64,000 bases of DNA from Oceanobacillus jordanicus (GCF_022095695.1 NZ_JAIFZM010000011.1:62001-126000), one strand, 5' to 3'. Shown: positions 17,044 to 25,917, counted from the stretch's first letter. A program made the numbers and translations. Notes: generated from the sequence alone by a model not told the origin.

Positions 17044-17459
17044 GGTTTTTCCTCACTTTTTATATATGTATAAGACTCACTAATAAGGTTATTGTTTTCC
17101 CCATAAACCTTTATTTCTGCGCGATACAGATTAACTGATGCCTCTTTACAAAGACCTATAGTACTCTGGTAATTTATATTATTTAATGTGTAGGTCTTAT
17201 ATGAAACTCCCTTTTCCTCCCCTTTACACTCTTTGACAGGGGTAGGATACCAATCTTCTACTCTATCATTTTTAACATCATAGGCTACTTGGCCTACTAA
17301 ATTACTTGCAGTAAGTTCATTTTCCGTTTTTCCAGTCCACTTAAAAATTTGTGGAAATACTGGAAGAAGTACCATAATAACTAGTGCGAGAAGCGCTATT
17401 GATGCTATAATCTCTATAAGGGTAAAACCACGATCATTATTAAAATATTTTTTGACCAT
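17040..17459 (-). CDS. PilV-like minor prepilin, first gene of the pilus operon
   Basis: A 139-residue class III prepilin: leader MVKKYFNNDRG, then FTLIEIIASIALLALVIMVL with Glu5. The C-terminal part contains two cysteines that could form a disulfide (CKGEEKG and GLCKEA). The ATG at 17459 is chosen over the GTG at 17471 because GTGAGG is too close to the GTG. It opens the minus-strand cluster and shares a 63-base region with the divergent beta-helix prepilin, implying joint control. Confidence 0.78.
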   Translation of the reverse strand: MVKKYFNNDRGFTLIEIIASIALLALVIMVLLPVFPQIFKWTGKTENELTASNLVGQVAYDVKNDRVEDWYPTPVKECKGEEKGVSYKTYTLNNINYQSTIGLCKEASVNLYRAEIKVYGENNNLISESYTYIKSEEKP

Positions 17460-17522
17460 TCTGATAACCACGCCTCACATGTGACTTTTATCCTATTATA
17501 GCATTTTATTGGATGTGAAAAT

Positions 17523-18749
17523 ATGAATTTTCGACAACTTCATAATGAAAAAGGGTTTACACTTGTTGAACTCCTTGCTGCACTTGGTTTATTAGCAATT
17601 GTCATCACATTATCTGCTGGTGTCTTAACGCAACTATTAGGCAGTGAAAAAGAGGCAAGTGCTAATATATCGTTGAAACAAAATACCAATGTTTTACTTA
17701 GTGAGATGAGAAATCAGTTTACGGAAGGTCGTAGTATTTGTTATGACGGAAGACACGGTGACCTAGAAGTAGTTTCTATTAACTTAACAAATGGTGATCA
17801 AGAATTAATAAAGGAAAATGGTTGTTTTACAAACGCTAATAATTCAAAGGCAATGCAGGTTAAACTAACTGTCAAAAGTAAGACCGATAAAACATATACA
17901 ACTGAAACGACTTGGAACAAATCGGAGCCTTATAATCTAGCTATTCAACTAAAAGACAGCGATGATATTGATGATGTAGAAAATGACGAAGAAGATTATT
18001 CACCTGGAGAAGAGGGAGATTGTGACTATTATGGTAATACTAAATTCAGCCGTTACCAAATAGGTGAATGGAATTCTTGTTTAAATCCTACCGTCCATGA
18101 CGGTAGTGCTTGGTTTATTAACAACATATCTATCTTTCAAAAAATAAAATTTACAATCGACCATAATTTGTTTACCGACCAATCGCTAAATCTCGAACAA
18201 AATGCCAAATTAATTGTAAAGAAAAGTGCTAAGCTCAGTGGTCCAGCAACTATAAAGAGGGCAAGTAAACTTTCTATAGACGGTCATTTAATAGCTGAAG
18301 AAAATATGGTATTACAAGAGTCCACTACTACCCAAATCGGAAAAGATGCCAATTTTAAGAACGGCTTAAAACTTATGGGAAATGCCTCTTTGGATGTTAA
18401 TGGGTCATTTTCGTCTCAAAAGGATCTTAACTTACAAGAAAATAATAGCCTTAAGGTAGGCAAAGATGGGGATTTTTTTAACAATGTTAACATGATGGGG
18501 AATGCTACATTGGAAATTAAAGGAGACGCACGATTCCACAAATCGCTTCACTTCCAAGAAAACTCGATAATTATAGTAGAAGGTAATGCTACATTTGATG
18601 GTCCAATAACCCCAGAATGGGGAGCAGGTACAATGTGTATTAAGGGTGAGGCAGAGTTTAAAAAACCATTATACTCTAATTTAAAAGTTCTGGACCCCGC
18701 TAAGCAATGCTTCTCTCCTGGAGGGTATAATATCTATCAACTAAAATAG
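17523..18749 (+). CDS. Prepilin fused to a 20-residue-repeat beta-helix-like domain
   Basis: Leader MNFRQLHNEKG is followed by FTLVELLAALGLLAIVITL (Glu5), a pilin head (about 45-145), an acidic linker (144-166), and residues 222-381 made of eight units of exactly 20 residues with alternating hydrophobics and recurring MGNA(S/T)L and LQEN signatures. This periodic pattern, resembling bactofilin-like or pectate-lyase-like beta helices, predicts an elongated solenoid. Six cysteines lie in the extracellular part. It is transcribed away from the pilus operon, with GGATGTG before the ATG. A role as a large minor pilin or tip adhesin is inferred. I know no named family for this fusion. Confidence 0.85.
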   Translation: MNFRQLHNEKGFTLVELLAALGLLAIVITLSAGVLTQLLGSEKEASANISLKQNTNVLLSEMRNQFTEGRSICYDGRHGDLEVVSINLTNGDQELIKENGCFTNANNSKAMQVKLTVKSKTDKTYTTETTWNKSEPYNLAIQLKDSDDIDDVENDEEDYSPGEEGDCDYYGNTKFSRYQIGEWNSCLNPTVHDGSAWFINNISIFQKIKFTIDHNLFTDQSLNLEQNAKLIVKKSAKLSGPATIKRASKLSIDGHLIAEENMVLQESTTTQIGKDANFKNGLKLMGNASLDVNGSFSSQKDLNLQENNSLKVGKDGDFFNNVNMMGNATLEIKGDARFHKSLHFQENSIIIVEGNATFDGPITPEWGAGTMCIKGEAEFKKPLYSNLKVLDPAKQCFSPGGYNIYQLK

Positions 18750-18776
18750 CCAGAGAGCACCTGCTCCCTGGCTTTT
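18748..18776 (+). terminator. Terminator of the beta-helix prepilin gene
   Basis: AGCCAG and CTGGCT pair with an inner GAGCA/TGCTC helix, followed by TTTTCTT. It overlaps the stop codon and also lies downstream of the convergent ytkL. Confidence 0.8.
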
Positions 18777-18790
18777 CTTATAGCACCTAG

Positions 18791-19471
18791 TTAAATCTCC
18801 AAAACATCCCCAATTTTCATTACTTTCCCTTCTCCTACACTCACTTTCTCAGCAAATGTGGCTGGATTTTGCTCGATCACTGGGAAGGTATTGTAATGCA
18901 CTGGCACTGTTGTCTTAGCGTTTATCCATTTTGCTGCAACCAATGCGTCTTCTGGTCCCATGGTAAAGTTATCACCAATTGGTACAAATGCGACATCTAT
19001 GTCGTTCATTTCACCAATTAATTTTAAGTCTGAGAATAATCCTGTATCCCCAACATGATAAATGGTCTTACCATCAATTGTTAATAAGATACCTGCTGGC
19101 ATACCAGTGTAGACGGTTGATCCATCTTCTTGGGTGTAGGCAGAACCGTGGAATGCCTGTGTGAATTTTACTTGGCCAAATTCAAAAGTGTGCTTCCCGC
19201 CTATATGCATGGGGTGTGTCCTCAATCCTTTATTGCCTAAGTACTCTGCAAGCTCATTAGGTGCCACGACTAAAGCATTGCTTCGCTTGGCAATTTCAAA
19301 TGCGTCTCCCACATGATCATTGTGTCCATGTGTGAGCAGAATGACATCTGCTTTAATTGTGTCTGCATTTAAATCACATGCCTCATTACCTGAGATAAAT
19401 GGATCAAAAAGGATCGTCTGTGTGGCGGTCTCTACTTTTACTACGGAATGTCCATGATAAGATACTTTCAT
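18791..19471 (-). CDS. ytkL: UPF0173 metal-dependent hydrolase YtkL
   Basis: Metallo-beta-lactamase fold hydrolase of unknown substrate. The 226 residues contain the metal motif [10 protein letters not shown] (HxHxDH), the downstream YHVGDTG aspartate motif and a C-terminal PVHYNTFP histidine. Length and motifs fit the UPF0173 family. Its presence next to the pilus cluster marks the return of the B. subtilis-like gene order. Confidence 0.92.
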   Translation of the reverse strand: MKVSYHGHSVVKVETATQTILFDPFISGNEACDLNADTIKADVILLTHGHNDHVGDAFEIAKRSNALVVAPNELAEYLGNKGLRTHPMHIGGKHTFEFGQVKFTQAFHGSAYTQEDGSTVYTGMPAGILLTIDGKTIYHVGDTGLFSDLKLIGEMNDIDVAFVPIGDNFTMGPEDALVAAKWINAKTTVPVHYNTFPVIEQNPATFAEKVSVGEGKVMKIGDVLEI

Positions 19472-19544
19472 GCTATCTCGCTCCTTTTTTAAAGATTGTC
19501 TCCCTACTATTCTTCTATAAGAAGTTCTCTATTCCTTTACCCGT

Positions 19545-21095
19545 TTAGTAATTTTCCCATGCACGTTCATAAATTTGAATTAGATGAGGATCGATTAGAG
19601 TATTTGGTTTTAACACCGTTTCCTCCCCATCCTTCCCAATAATCTCTTGATCTTCATCTTTACCAAATTCGGTTAAGCTGCCTAACATATCTTCCTCTAG
19701 GAACCTGGTTTCGGGCTCAATTGTCAGGTTTTCAATATCAATTTCCTCTCTGCTCGCCATAACAAATCCCCAATTTCCGAAGCTGGGCACATCCACATGA
19801 AGATTCTCTGTATTAAGACCTGTAGAAGCGATTGTTTCAGAAATCGTCCAATAAACTTCTCTTGCAAAAACAGGGCTTGTAGCCTGTACCATCATCGCCC
19901 CTTCTGCTGTTAGGTGGTTTCTTGCCAACGAATAGAACTCTTTTGTATAAAGCTTGTTTAAACTTTCGTTATTGGGGTCTGGCAGGTCAACGAGAATAAC
20001 ATCAAACCATTCATCACTATTTTCAAGATACTTAAAAGCATCCATGTTTTTCACAGTCACTTTTTGGTCTTTTAAAGATCCCTCATTCAATTTCAATAGC
20101 TGTTTATTAGTATTCGCTAATTCGACAACAGCAGGGTCAAGATCCACTAAAGTGATCGATTCTAAGGCATCATATTTCAATACCTCTTTTGCAGCAACCC
20201 CGTCCCCACCGCCTAAAATTAACACGTTTTTAGGCTCATCTATAAAGGACATCGCTGGATGCACAAGTGTTTCATGATAACGGTATTCATCTGTGGAACT
20301 AAGCTGTAACGAACCGTCCAAATAAAGACGCACGTCTTTCTGATCTTGAGTAAGGATAATTTTTTGATAGCTGCTTTCTTCCATATGTAATATTGGATCC
20401 TTATATAATTTCTGTTCAAAGCTAAAGGCGAGTTCTTCTCCAAAAAACAGTCCGAGAATAAGCGACAATGCGATAACGCCACCACAGACAGCATGCACCA
20501 TAAAATGGCGAATTTCTTTACGAAAAAGCCATAACACAATCAAAGCAACGGTTACGTTAATACAACCAACTAAAAAGGCTGATTTTACCATACCGAATTG
20601 AGGGCGTAGTAGGAACACAAATAGCAAACCGCCAACTAGACCACCGGCATAATCAGAAAATAAGACTCTAGCTGTACTTCGATTAAGTGATACTCCTATC
20701 TCATTTGCTTTCCTAATAAGTATAGGTAATTCAAAACCTGTTAAAGCACCGACTAATGCGGTAATAAAGTAGAGATAGAAGGCATCTGTCCCCTCAGGTG
20801 CAATTGCGGTGATTCCAAACATGGTAAAGCTTGAGAAGCCACCAATTATTGCTACACCAAACTCAACCCAAATAAAAGAAATAATCAGGTTTTTCATTAC
20901 TTTTTCACTTAGACTTGCCCCAATTCCCATACCAGTAAGAAAAAGAGAAATGGTTAACGTGTATTGTTTTACACCATCGCCTAATATATAAGACCCCAGT
21001 GCGCCGAATAGGACTTCAAATATAATACCGCAAATGGATACAATTCCTGAAGCCCAGTAGATAATGGTACTTTTCTTCATAGCTGCATCTTTCAC
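19545..21095 (-). CDS. Membrane-anchored spermidine-synthase-like protein
   Basis: The 516-residue protein has about seven membrane helices in the first 210 residues and a C-terminal spermidine-synthase Rossmann domain (about 240-470) with VLILGGGDGVAAKEV and the acidic VDLDPAV and DAFKYL stretches. The DLPDPNN segment replaces the typical D-x-x-DP catalytic loop with a similar arrangement. It likely makes or transfers a polyamine-like group near the membrane. The start is a GTG with GGAG 9 bases upstream. It is the distal gene of the PspA operon, a neighbourhood in which DUF350 and polyamine-synthase-like proteins recur. Confidence 0.85.
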   Translation of the reverse strand: MKDAAMKKSTIIYWASGIVSICGIIFEVLFGALGSYILGDGVKQYTLTISLFLTGMGIGASLSEKVMKNLIISFIWVEFGVAIIGGFSSFTMFGITAIAPEGTDAFYLYFITALVGALTGFELPILIRKANEIGVSLNRSTARVLFSDYAGGLVGGLLFVFLLRPQFGMVKSAFLVGCINVTVALIVLWLFRKEIRHFMVHAVCGGVIALSLILGLFFGEELAFSFEQKLYKDPILHMEESSYQKIILTQDQKDVRLYLDGSLQLSSTDEYRYHETLVHPAMSFIDEPKNVLILGGGDGVAAKEVLKYDALESITLVDLDPAVVELANTNKQLLKLNEGSLKDQKVTVKNMDAFKYLENSDEWFDVILVDLPDPNNESLNKLYTKEFYSLARNHLTAEGAMMVQATSPVFAREVYWTISETIASTGLNTENLHVDVPSFGNWGFVMASREEIDIENLTIEPETRFLEEDMLGSLTEFGKDEDQEIIGKDGEETVLKPNTLIDPHLIQIYERAWENY

Positions 21096-21135
21096 TTTTA
21101 ATCACTCCATCTTCTTACTTCCATGAAAATAAATG

Positions 21136-21166
21136 TGGCTTCCGCGTCAGATAACGTCGGAAGCCA
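21136..21166 (-). terminator. Hairpin between DUF350 gene and the spermidine-synthase-like gene
   Basis: TGGCTTCCG and CGGAAGCCA form a perfect 9-bp stem around a 13-base loop. The minus-strand tail is CATTTATTTT, a moderate T run. It may reduce read-through from the stress operon into the synthase gene. Confidence 0.55.
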
Positions 21167-21198
21167 TTTTAATCTGTTTTAAACAATCGCCATATTAT

Positions 21199-21594
21199 TT
21201 AGGTTATGGAAGCACCGATGACTAATGCTAAACCAATAGATACAGCCATGGAAAGGATACCAACTGCAAGGTTGTTCTCGCGTAATTGTTCCTCTACAGA
21301 AAATTTCCTAGTAAACAGATCGAAAATGCCATATGCAATCATTTGCAGAACAACGCCAAACAGTCCCCAAATAATGGTTTCTTGAATCTGAATGCTGTGA
21401 TAAATTGCAAAAGCTAATACAATACAAATACCGATAATTTTTCCGGCAATGGATAACGCAACGGCCTGGTTGCCGTTCTTTACTTCTTCCATGTCTTTAT
21501 ATTTTCTTGTCATGTTTTCAAATATAATAAGTCCAATTAATACGATTACGACCGATATCGCAAAATAAATTAGTGTATCAATAAATGGTTGCAT
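21199..21594 (-). CDS. DUF350 (YjfL-like) membrane protein
   Basis: A 131-residue protein with four hydrophobic helices arranged as two repeats (about 6-26, 44-63, 70-90, 106-128), typical of DUF350. E. coli YjfL belongs to the same family and also sits beside a PspA homologue (YjfJ), so the pairing is conserved across phyla. Function is unknown; a membrane-stress partner of PspA is the likely role. It is 15 bases downstream of the lipoprotein gene. Confidence 0.85.
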   Translation of the reverse strand: MQPFIDTLIYFAISVVIVLIGLIIFENMTRKYKDMEEVKNGNQAVALSIAGKIIGICIVLAFAIYHSIQIQETIIWGLFGVVLQMIAYGIFDLFTRKFSVEEQLRENNLAVGILSMAVSIGLALVIGASIT

Positions 21595-21609
21595 CTAAAA
21601 ACCCTCCTT

Positions 21610-22245
21610 TTATTTTCCGGAACCTGGACCGCCTCCACGGAATGTTCCACTTCCACGACTTGGCGCTCCGTAACTTCCACTTTTATAACCACCATAGCAA
21701 TCCCCCGATTGGCAAGAACGTGCTCTACGATTGCTCCAACCATTCCCTAAGAAACCGTCGAGCAGTCGATAGGTAAAATACGTCTGCAGAAAACTTGGTG
21801 AGTAATTATTTCGAACAAACTCCTCACTGGCAACTTCAATTAAGATGACGTTATCATCGCTTTCGCTATGCTTCAGTGTAACAAAGTCATTTGGATAAAC
21901 CATGATTTGCTGATTATCTTTTTCTTCACTTACATTCTCCGGCTCTATAGCGGAAGAAAACAATGATACGAGCTCTTCTTTAGTAAAACGCTGTGTGGCA
22001 AAAATTTCCGCTTCATATGTATCACCATTCACTACATCAAGCAGAGGGAAATGTTCCTCTACTAAATCATCAATTTCATTACTGTTGTCTGATTCTATAG
22101 CGGCAGCTAGCTCAGATTTGCTCGGTTCATCCGGCATATCACCCGCACTAACATTGGCATCTTGTTCCATACCGCCAGGTCCACATGCTGCAAGTACGCC
22201 TAGCATAATGATTACCATTCCAAGTAACAGCCATTTTTTGTACAA
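21610..22245 (-). CDS. DUF4247 lipoprotein
   Basis: The 211-residue product starts with a lipoprotein signal (hydrophobic stretch and lipobox LAAC, Cys21), so it is membrane-anchored outside the cell. The middle domain matches DUF4247 in pattern (VYPNDFVTLKHS, IEVASEEFVRNNY). The C terminus is a Gly/Ser/Arg-rich tail with a CQSGDC pair. In the PspA operon it could be an outside sensor; that is inference. Confidence 0.8.
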   Translation of the reverse strand: MYKKWLLLGMVIIMLGVLAACGPGGMEQDANVSAGDMPDEPSKSELAAAIESDNSNEIDDLVEEHFPLLDVVNGDTYEAEIFATQRFTKEELVSLFSSAIEPENVSEEKDNQQIMVYPNDFVTLKHSESDDNVILIEVASEEFVRNNYSPSFLQTYFTYRLLDGFLGNGWSNRRARSCQSGDCYGGYKSGSYGAPSRGSGTFRGGGPGSGK

Positions 22246-22280
22246 TAAAATCCCCCTCTCTCTACTACAGTTTTATATTA

Positions 22281-22311
22281 TTAATAGGAGCAGCAGTACT
22301 GCTCCTATTAA
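22281..22311 (-). repeat. Perfect 13-bp intercistronic hairpin between pspA and DUF4247
   Basis: TTAATAGGAGCAG pairs perfectly with CTGCTCCTATTAA around a 5-base loop. No T run follows on the minus strand, so it is more likely an mRNA-stabilising or processing element that raises pspA relative to the genes after it than a terminator. Confidence 0.7.
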
Positions 22312-22319
22312 CAACTAAT

Positions 22320-22985
22320 TTATTTTCCCATTTTCTTCTTTAACTCTGCAAGTTCATCATCCACTTCGTTTTTGCCCAAATCTTCAAACTCATCATCAAG
22401 TGTACGACTAGCTTGTGACATATCTTCACTTGTTTCAGCTTCTGCTTCAAATTGCATCACTTTCTCTTCCATACGCTCAAAACCGCGCTTGGAATCGTCA
22501 CTACCGATAGAAGACATCGTACGATTCATTTTCGTTCTCGTTTTTGCAGATTCAGCACGTGCTTTTAATGAATCCTTTTTCAATTTCATTTCTTGATATT
22601 CTTTTTTCATTTCATCAAGCTTTGAGCGAAGTGAAGTAGCATCTTGTTCAGCACGCTCCCAAGATTCGTTCAATGTGGTTGCTGTAGCTTCATGATCTTT
22701 TTTATCTTCCAGTGCACGTCTAGCTAGATCATCATTACCTGCCTCTATCGCTTGTTCTGCTTGTTTTTGCCTTTTTTCAACCATTGCCTGAGCATCATTG
22801 GCTTTTCTTTTCAACATTTTTTCATTGGCAATCTGCTTGGCAACTGCCGCTTCTACTTCTCTAATATCTTCTGCCATATCTCTCATAAATTGATCAAGCA
22901 TTTTCACCGGGTCTTCTGCCTTATCAAGCATGGCATTTAACTCTGAACTTACAACTGTTTTCATTCGACCAAAAAATTTAAACAT
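22320..22985 (-). CDS. pspA: PspA/IM30 (ESCRT-III-like) membrane stress protein
   Basis: The 221-residue protein is nearly all helical coiled coil, starting with the membrane-binding amphipathic helix (MFKFFGRMKTVVSSELNAML) and the conserved EDPVKMLDQFMRDM. PspA assembles on damaged membranes and preserves the proton gradient. Its operon partners and the sigma-W-type promoter upstream support an envelope-stress role. B. subtilis PspA (and LiaH) are paralogues elsewhere in that genome. Confidence 0.93.
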   Translation of the reverse strand: MFKFFGRMKTVVSSELNAMLDKAEDPVKMLDQFMRDMAEDIREVEAAVAKQIANEKMLKRKANDAQAMVEKRQKQAEQAIEAGNDDLARRALEDKKDHEATATTLNESWERAEQDATSLRSKLDEMKKEYQEMKLKKDSLKARAESAKTRTKMNRTMSSIGSDDSKRGFERMEEKVMQFEAEAETSEDMSQASRTLDDEFEDLGKNEVDDELAELKKKMGK

Positions 22986-22998
22986 ATATATTCTCCTC

Positions 22999-23511
22999 CT
23001 ATTTAGATCCTGCTAATATTTTAATTTCATAAGCTTCAATGGCATAACCGTAGCTGGCTTCTATTTCCGTACCCCATGATTCAAAACTGAGGTAGCTTTG
23101 CTCTGACTCATCCATGTATTCAGCATAGTGGGTTTCTGAACCATTTAAAGAGGTGCTTCTTCCTTCACCCGTCACCCTAGCTGAACCTGTCTCTTCCAGG
23201 TAGTATTTGCTGTTTTCATACGTAACTTCTTTCGGATAAGGCTTTTGAATCGGAATTTGTACCTTTCGATATATCCCTAACTCCAGTTCATCATCCATTT
23301 CAGCCGCTAACCAAATGGTATCATTTCCTTCCAGCAATTGATAACTATACCACTCATAGCTCCCATCTCTATATGTTATCTTTCCAACAACCTCATAGTC
23401 CCTAAGGTCATAGGTGATAATATCGCCAACTTTGATGGAAAGCACTGTTCTTTCTTGAGGAGCTGCTGTATCATTCTTTTTTTTGGAAAAGATCTTGGAT
23501 AATAGCCCCAT
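22999..23511 (-). CDS. DUF4178 protein, first gene of the PspA operon
   Basis: A 170-residue soluble protein with the DUF4178 beta-rich fold (VGDIITYDLRDYEVVGKI, YEWYSYQLLEG, WLAAEMDDELELGIY). A short basic N terminus (LLSKIFSKKKND) may bind membranes. GAGGTGAG lies before the ATG. DUF4178 proteins recur next to PspA, DUF350 and polyamine-synthase-like genes; function is not known. Confidence 0.85.
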   Translation of the reverse strand: MGLLSKIFSKKKNDTAAPQERTVLSIKVGDIITYDLRDYEVVGKITYRDGSYEWYSYQLLEGNDTIWLAAEMDDELELGIYRKVQIPIQKPYPKEVTYENSKYYLEETGSARVTGEGRSTSLNGSETHYAEYMDESEQSYLSFESWGTEIEASYGYAIEAYEIKILAGSK

Positions 23512-23554
23512 TAACTCACCTCACATCATTATATCTTTTGTTGCTATTAGGTAT

Positions 23555-23580
23555 TACGTTCTAAATAGAATTTGGTTTCA
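23555..23580 (-). promoter_or_regulatory. Sigma-W (ECF) type promoter of the PspA operon
   Basis: On the minus strand TGAAAC (23575-23580), 16 bases, then CGTA (23555-23558), a full match to the sigma-W consensus TGAAAC-N16/17-CGTA. It lies 44 bases before the DUF4178 start. Sigma-W controls membrane-stress genes, including a pspA, in B. subtilis. Confidence 0.8.
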
Positions 23581-23613
23581 AAAAGTAATATTTTTTTACA
23601 TTTGGGATTCTCT

Positions 23614-23631
23614 GTTATACTTTAGTATAAC
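23614..23631 (+). promoter_or_regulatory. Palindrome over the -10 of the M24 peptidase promoter
   Basis: GTTATACT-TT-AGTATAAC is a perfect 8+2+8 palindrome. It contains a TATACT -10 (23616-23621) with TTTACA 15 bases upstream. Being symmetric it could serve as an operator, or give -10 boxes on both strands. Confidence 0.45.
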
Positions 23632-23654
23632 ACTACATATGAAGGAGTGCCTAT

Positions 23655-24752
23655 ATGACAAGTAGAATAGATTCATTATTAAAAAGCATGAAGGAACAAG
23701 ATCTTGATAGTATGTTTATAACATCAAAAGCAAATTTTTATTATTTAAGCAATTACTATACGGAGCCACATGAGCGCTTAATTGCAGTGTATGTATCTCA
23801 CAGCATGGATCCCATTCTTATTGTACCATCAATGGAAGTAGAGGATGCAAAACAAGCAGGCTGGCAATTTGAAATTATTAGCTACCGTGATCACGAAAAC
23901 CCATGGGAACTTTTTTCCAAAAGGCTCAAAAACTCCAACCAGGTCCCAGCCTCCATTGGTTTGGAACATGACCACATTACATTAGAACGTTACGAAGCAA
24001 TAAAACAGTATTTATCGGATACAGCTATTCGCGATGGTAAGGAAATATTGGCCAACTTAAGAGTGGTAAAAGATAAAAAAGAATACACTTTATTAAAGCA
24101 GGCAGCAGCACTAGCTGATTTCGGTGTCAAAACAGGAGTAGAAGCAATTCAGGAGGGCGTAAGTGAGCTGGAACTGATTGCAAAAATTGAATATCAGCTG
24201 AAGAAACAAGGCATTCAGGAAATGTCCTTTAATACGATGGCTCTATCTGGAACAAAAACTGCTTCACCTCATGGAACACCAAGTATGAAAAAGATTGAAA
24301 AAGGCGATATTGTTTTATTTGATCTTGGTGTTATTTTTGAAGGATATTGCTCAGACATTACCAGAACAGTGGCCTACAAATCAATTACCGAAGAGCAAGA
24401 AAACATCTACAATACGGTATTGCAGGCTGAACAAAAAGCAATTGAGGCTTCTAAAGTCGGAATCTCTGTTGGAAAGCTCGACCAAATTGCGAGAGGGCAT
24501 ATTGAAACCGCGGGCTATGGTGACTATTTTACCCACCGTCTAGGGCATGGCTTAGGTATTGAAACACATGAATATCCGTCCATGCACAGCAATAACACAC
24601 TACCACTGAAAACTGGAATGTGCTATACCATTGAACCAGGTATCTATGTGCCAGGACAAGGTGGCGTCCGAATTGAAGACATGGTATACATGACAGATAA
24701 AGGTGCAGAGATCCTAACCGCATATCCAAAGGATCTACAAATTATTGAATAG
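23655..24752 (+). CDS. M24-family Xaa-Pro dipeptidase (PepQ-like)
   Basis: Metallopeptidase that splits dipeptides or N-terminal residues before proline. The 365 residues have a creatinase N-terminal domain (1-130) and a pita-bread domain with the metal ligands in LFDLGVIFEGYCSDITR (two Asp), the GHGLGIETHE His, ETH-adjacent residues, EPGIYVPGQGG (Glu) and RIEDMV (Glu). GAAGGAG lies before the ATG. B. subtilis has such peptidase genes (ypdF, ykvY) without a single standard name, so no symbol is given. Confidence 0.9.
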   Translation: MTSRIDSLLKSMKEQDLDSMFITSKANFYYLSNYYTEPHERLIAVYVSHSMDPILIVPSMEVEDAKQAGWQFEIISYRDHENPWELFSKRLKNSNQVPASIGLEHDHITLERYEAIKQYLSDTAIRDGKEILANLRVVKDKKEYTLLKQAAALADFGVKTGVEAIQEGVSELELIAKIEYQLKKQGIQEMSFNTMALSGTKTASPHGTPSMKKIEKGDIVLFDLGVIFEGYCSDITRTVAYKSITEEQENIYNTVLQAEQKAIEASKVGISVGKLDQIARGHIETAGYGDYFTHRLGHGLGIETHEYPSMHSNNTLPLKTGMCYTIEPGIYVPGQGGVRIEDMVYMTDKGAEILTAYPKDLQIIE

Positions 24753-24766
24753 ACAAGAGATAAGCA

Positions 24767-24794
24767 AAAGCCTGCAGGATACTCTGCAGGCTTT
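24767..24794. terminator. Bidirectional terminator between peptidase and ald
   Basis: AAAGCCTGCAG and CTGCAGGCTTT form a perfect 11-bp stem with a 6-base loop between convergent genes, with A/T-rich flanks on both sides. Confidence 0.85.
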
Positions 24795-24798
24795 ACTT

Positions 24799-25917
24799 TT
24801 ATCTTTTTAACAATACATGTGCATCATCAAACTCAAGTCCGTGTGATGCTGCGACAGCTTCATACGTCACGTAGCCATCTAACGTATTTACCCCTTTACA
24901 CAAAGCTTCATTGTCTAAACAGGCTTTTATATACCCCTTATTAGCAAGTTGAAGTGCATACGGAACCGTTACATTCGTTAAACCGATAGTAGAAGTTCTC
25001 GGTACAGCGCCAGGCATATTTGCCACCGAATAATGAAGAACACCATGTTTTGAATAAGTAGGATTGTCATGTGTTGTAATTCTGTCACTCGTTTCAAAAA
25101 TGCCGCCCTGATCAATGGCAACATCTACAATCACGGAACCTTCGGGCATTTGTTGCACCATTTCATCTGTTACAAGCTTCGGAGCTTTGGCACCTGGGAT
25201 CAGTACTGCACCAATAACTAGATCCGATTCTGAAATAGCTTGTCCAATATTAAGCGGATTGGATATCATCGTATTAATTTTAGAGCCAAAGATATCGTCA
25301 AGTTGACGTAAACGTTCCGGGCTTAAATCAATGATTGTGACATCAGCACCTAAACCAACAGCTATTTTTGCTGCATTTGTTCCTACGACTCCGCCTCCAA
25401 TAATCGTTACCTTCCCTCTTTTAACGCCTGGAATACCAGCTAATAAAATTCCTTTTCCACCCTTCGGCTTCTCCAAAAATTGAGCGCCAATTTGTGAGGC
25501 CATTCTTCCTGCTACCTCACTCATCGGTGTAAGCAATGGCAAGGAACGATTGTCCAGTTGTACAGTTTCATAAGCTATTCCTACCACTTTTTTCTCAATT
25601 AATGCCTTCGTTAACTCAGGCTCTGCTGCAAGATGTAAATAAGTGAAAAGGATAAGACCTTCATAGAAATATCCATACTCCTCAGGCTGTGGTTCCTTAA
25701 CTTTCATGACCATTTCCTGCGCCCAAACCTCCCGCGCTGATTCCAGAATAATAGCACCGGCTTCTATATATTGTTCATCCGTAAAGCCAGATCCCAACCC
25801 GGCTTCTGTTTCCACATATACCTCGTGTCCTGCATCTGATAACGTATGCACCCCGGAAGGTGCCATAGCAACTCTGTTTTCATTGTTTTTAATTTCTCTT
25901 GGAATCCCTATTTTCAT
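24799..25917 (-). CDS. ald: Alanine dehydrogenase
   Basis: NAD-dependent interconversion of alanine with pyruvate and ammonium; used in alanine catabolism and sporulation. The 372 residues match the family: [17 protein letters not shown] at the N terminus, the catalytic Lys/His region ([18 protein letters not shown]) and the Rossmann loop [12 protein letters not shown] near 173. A cre-like box overlaps the promoter, suggesting CcpA repression. Confidence 0.96.
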   Translation of the reverse strand: MKIGIPREIKNNENRVAMAPSGVHTLSDAGHEVYVETEAGLGSGFTDEQYIEAGAIILESAREVWAQEMVMKVKEPQPEEYGYFYEGLILFTYLHLAAEPELTKALIEKKVVGIAYETVQLDNRSLPLLTPMSEVAGRMASQIGAQFLEKPKGGKGILLAGIPGVKRGKVTIIGGGVVGTNAAKIAVGLGADVTIIDLSPERLRQLDDIFGSKINTMISNPLNIGQAISESDLVIGAVLIPGAKAPKLVTDEMVQQMPEGSVIVDVAIDQGGIFETSDRITTHDNPTYSKHGVLHYSVANMPGAVPRTSTIGLTNVTVPYALQLANKGYIKACLDNEALCKGVNTLDGYVTYEAVAASHGLEFDDAHVLLKR

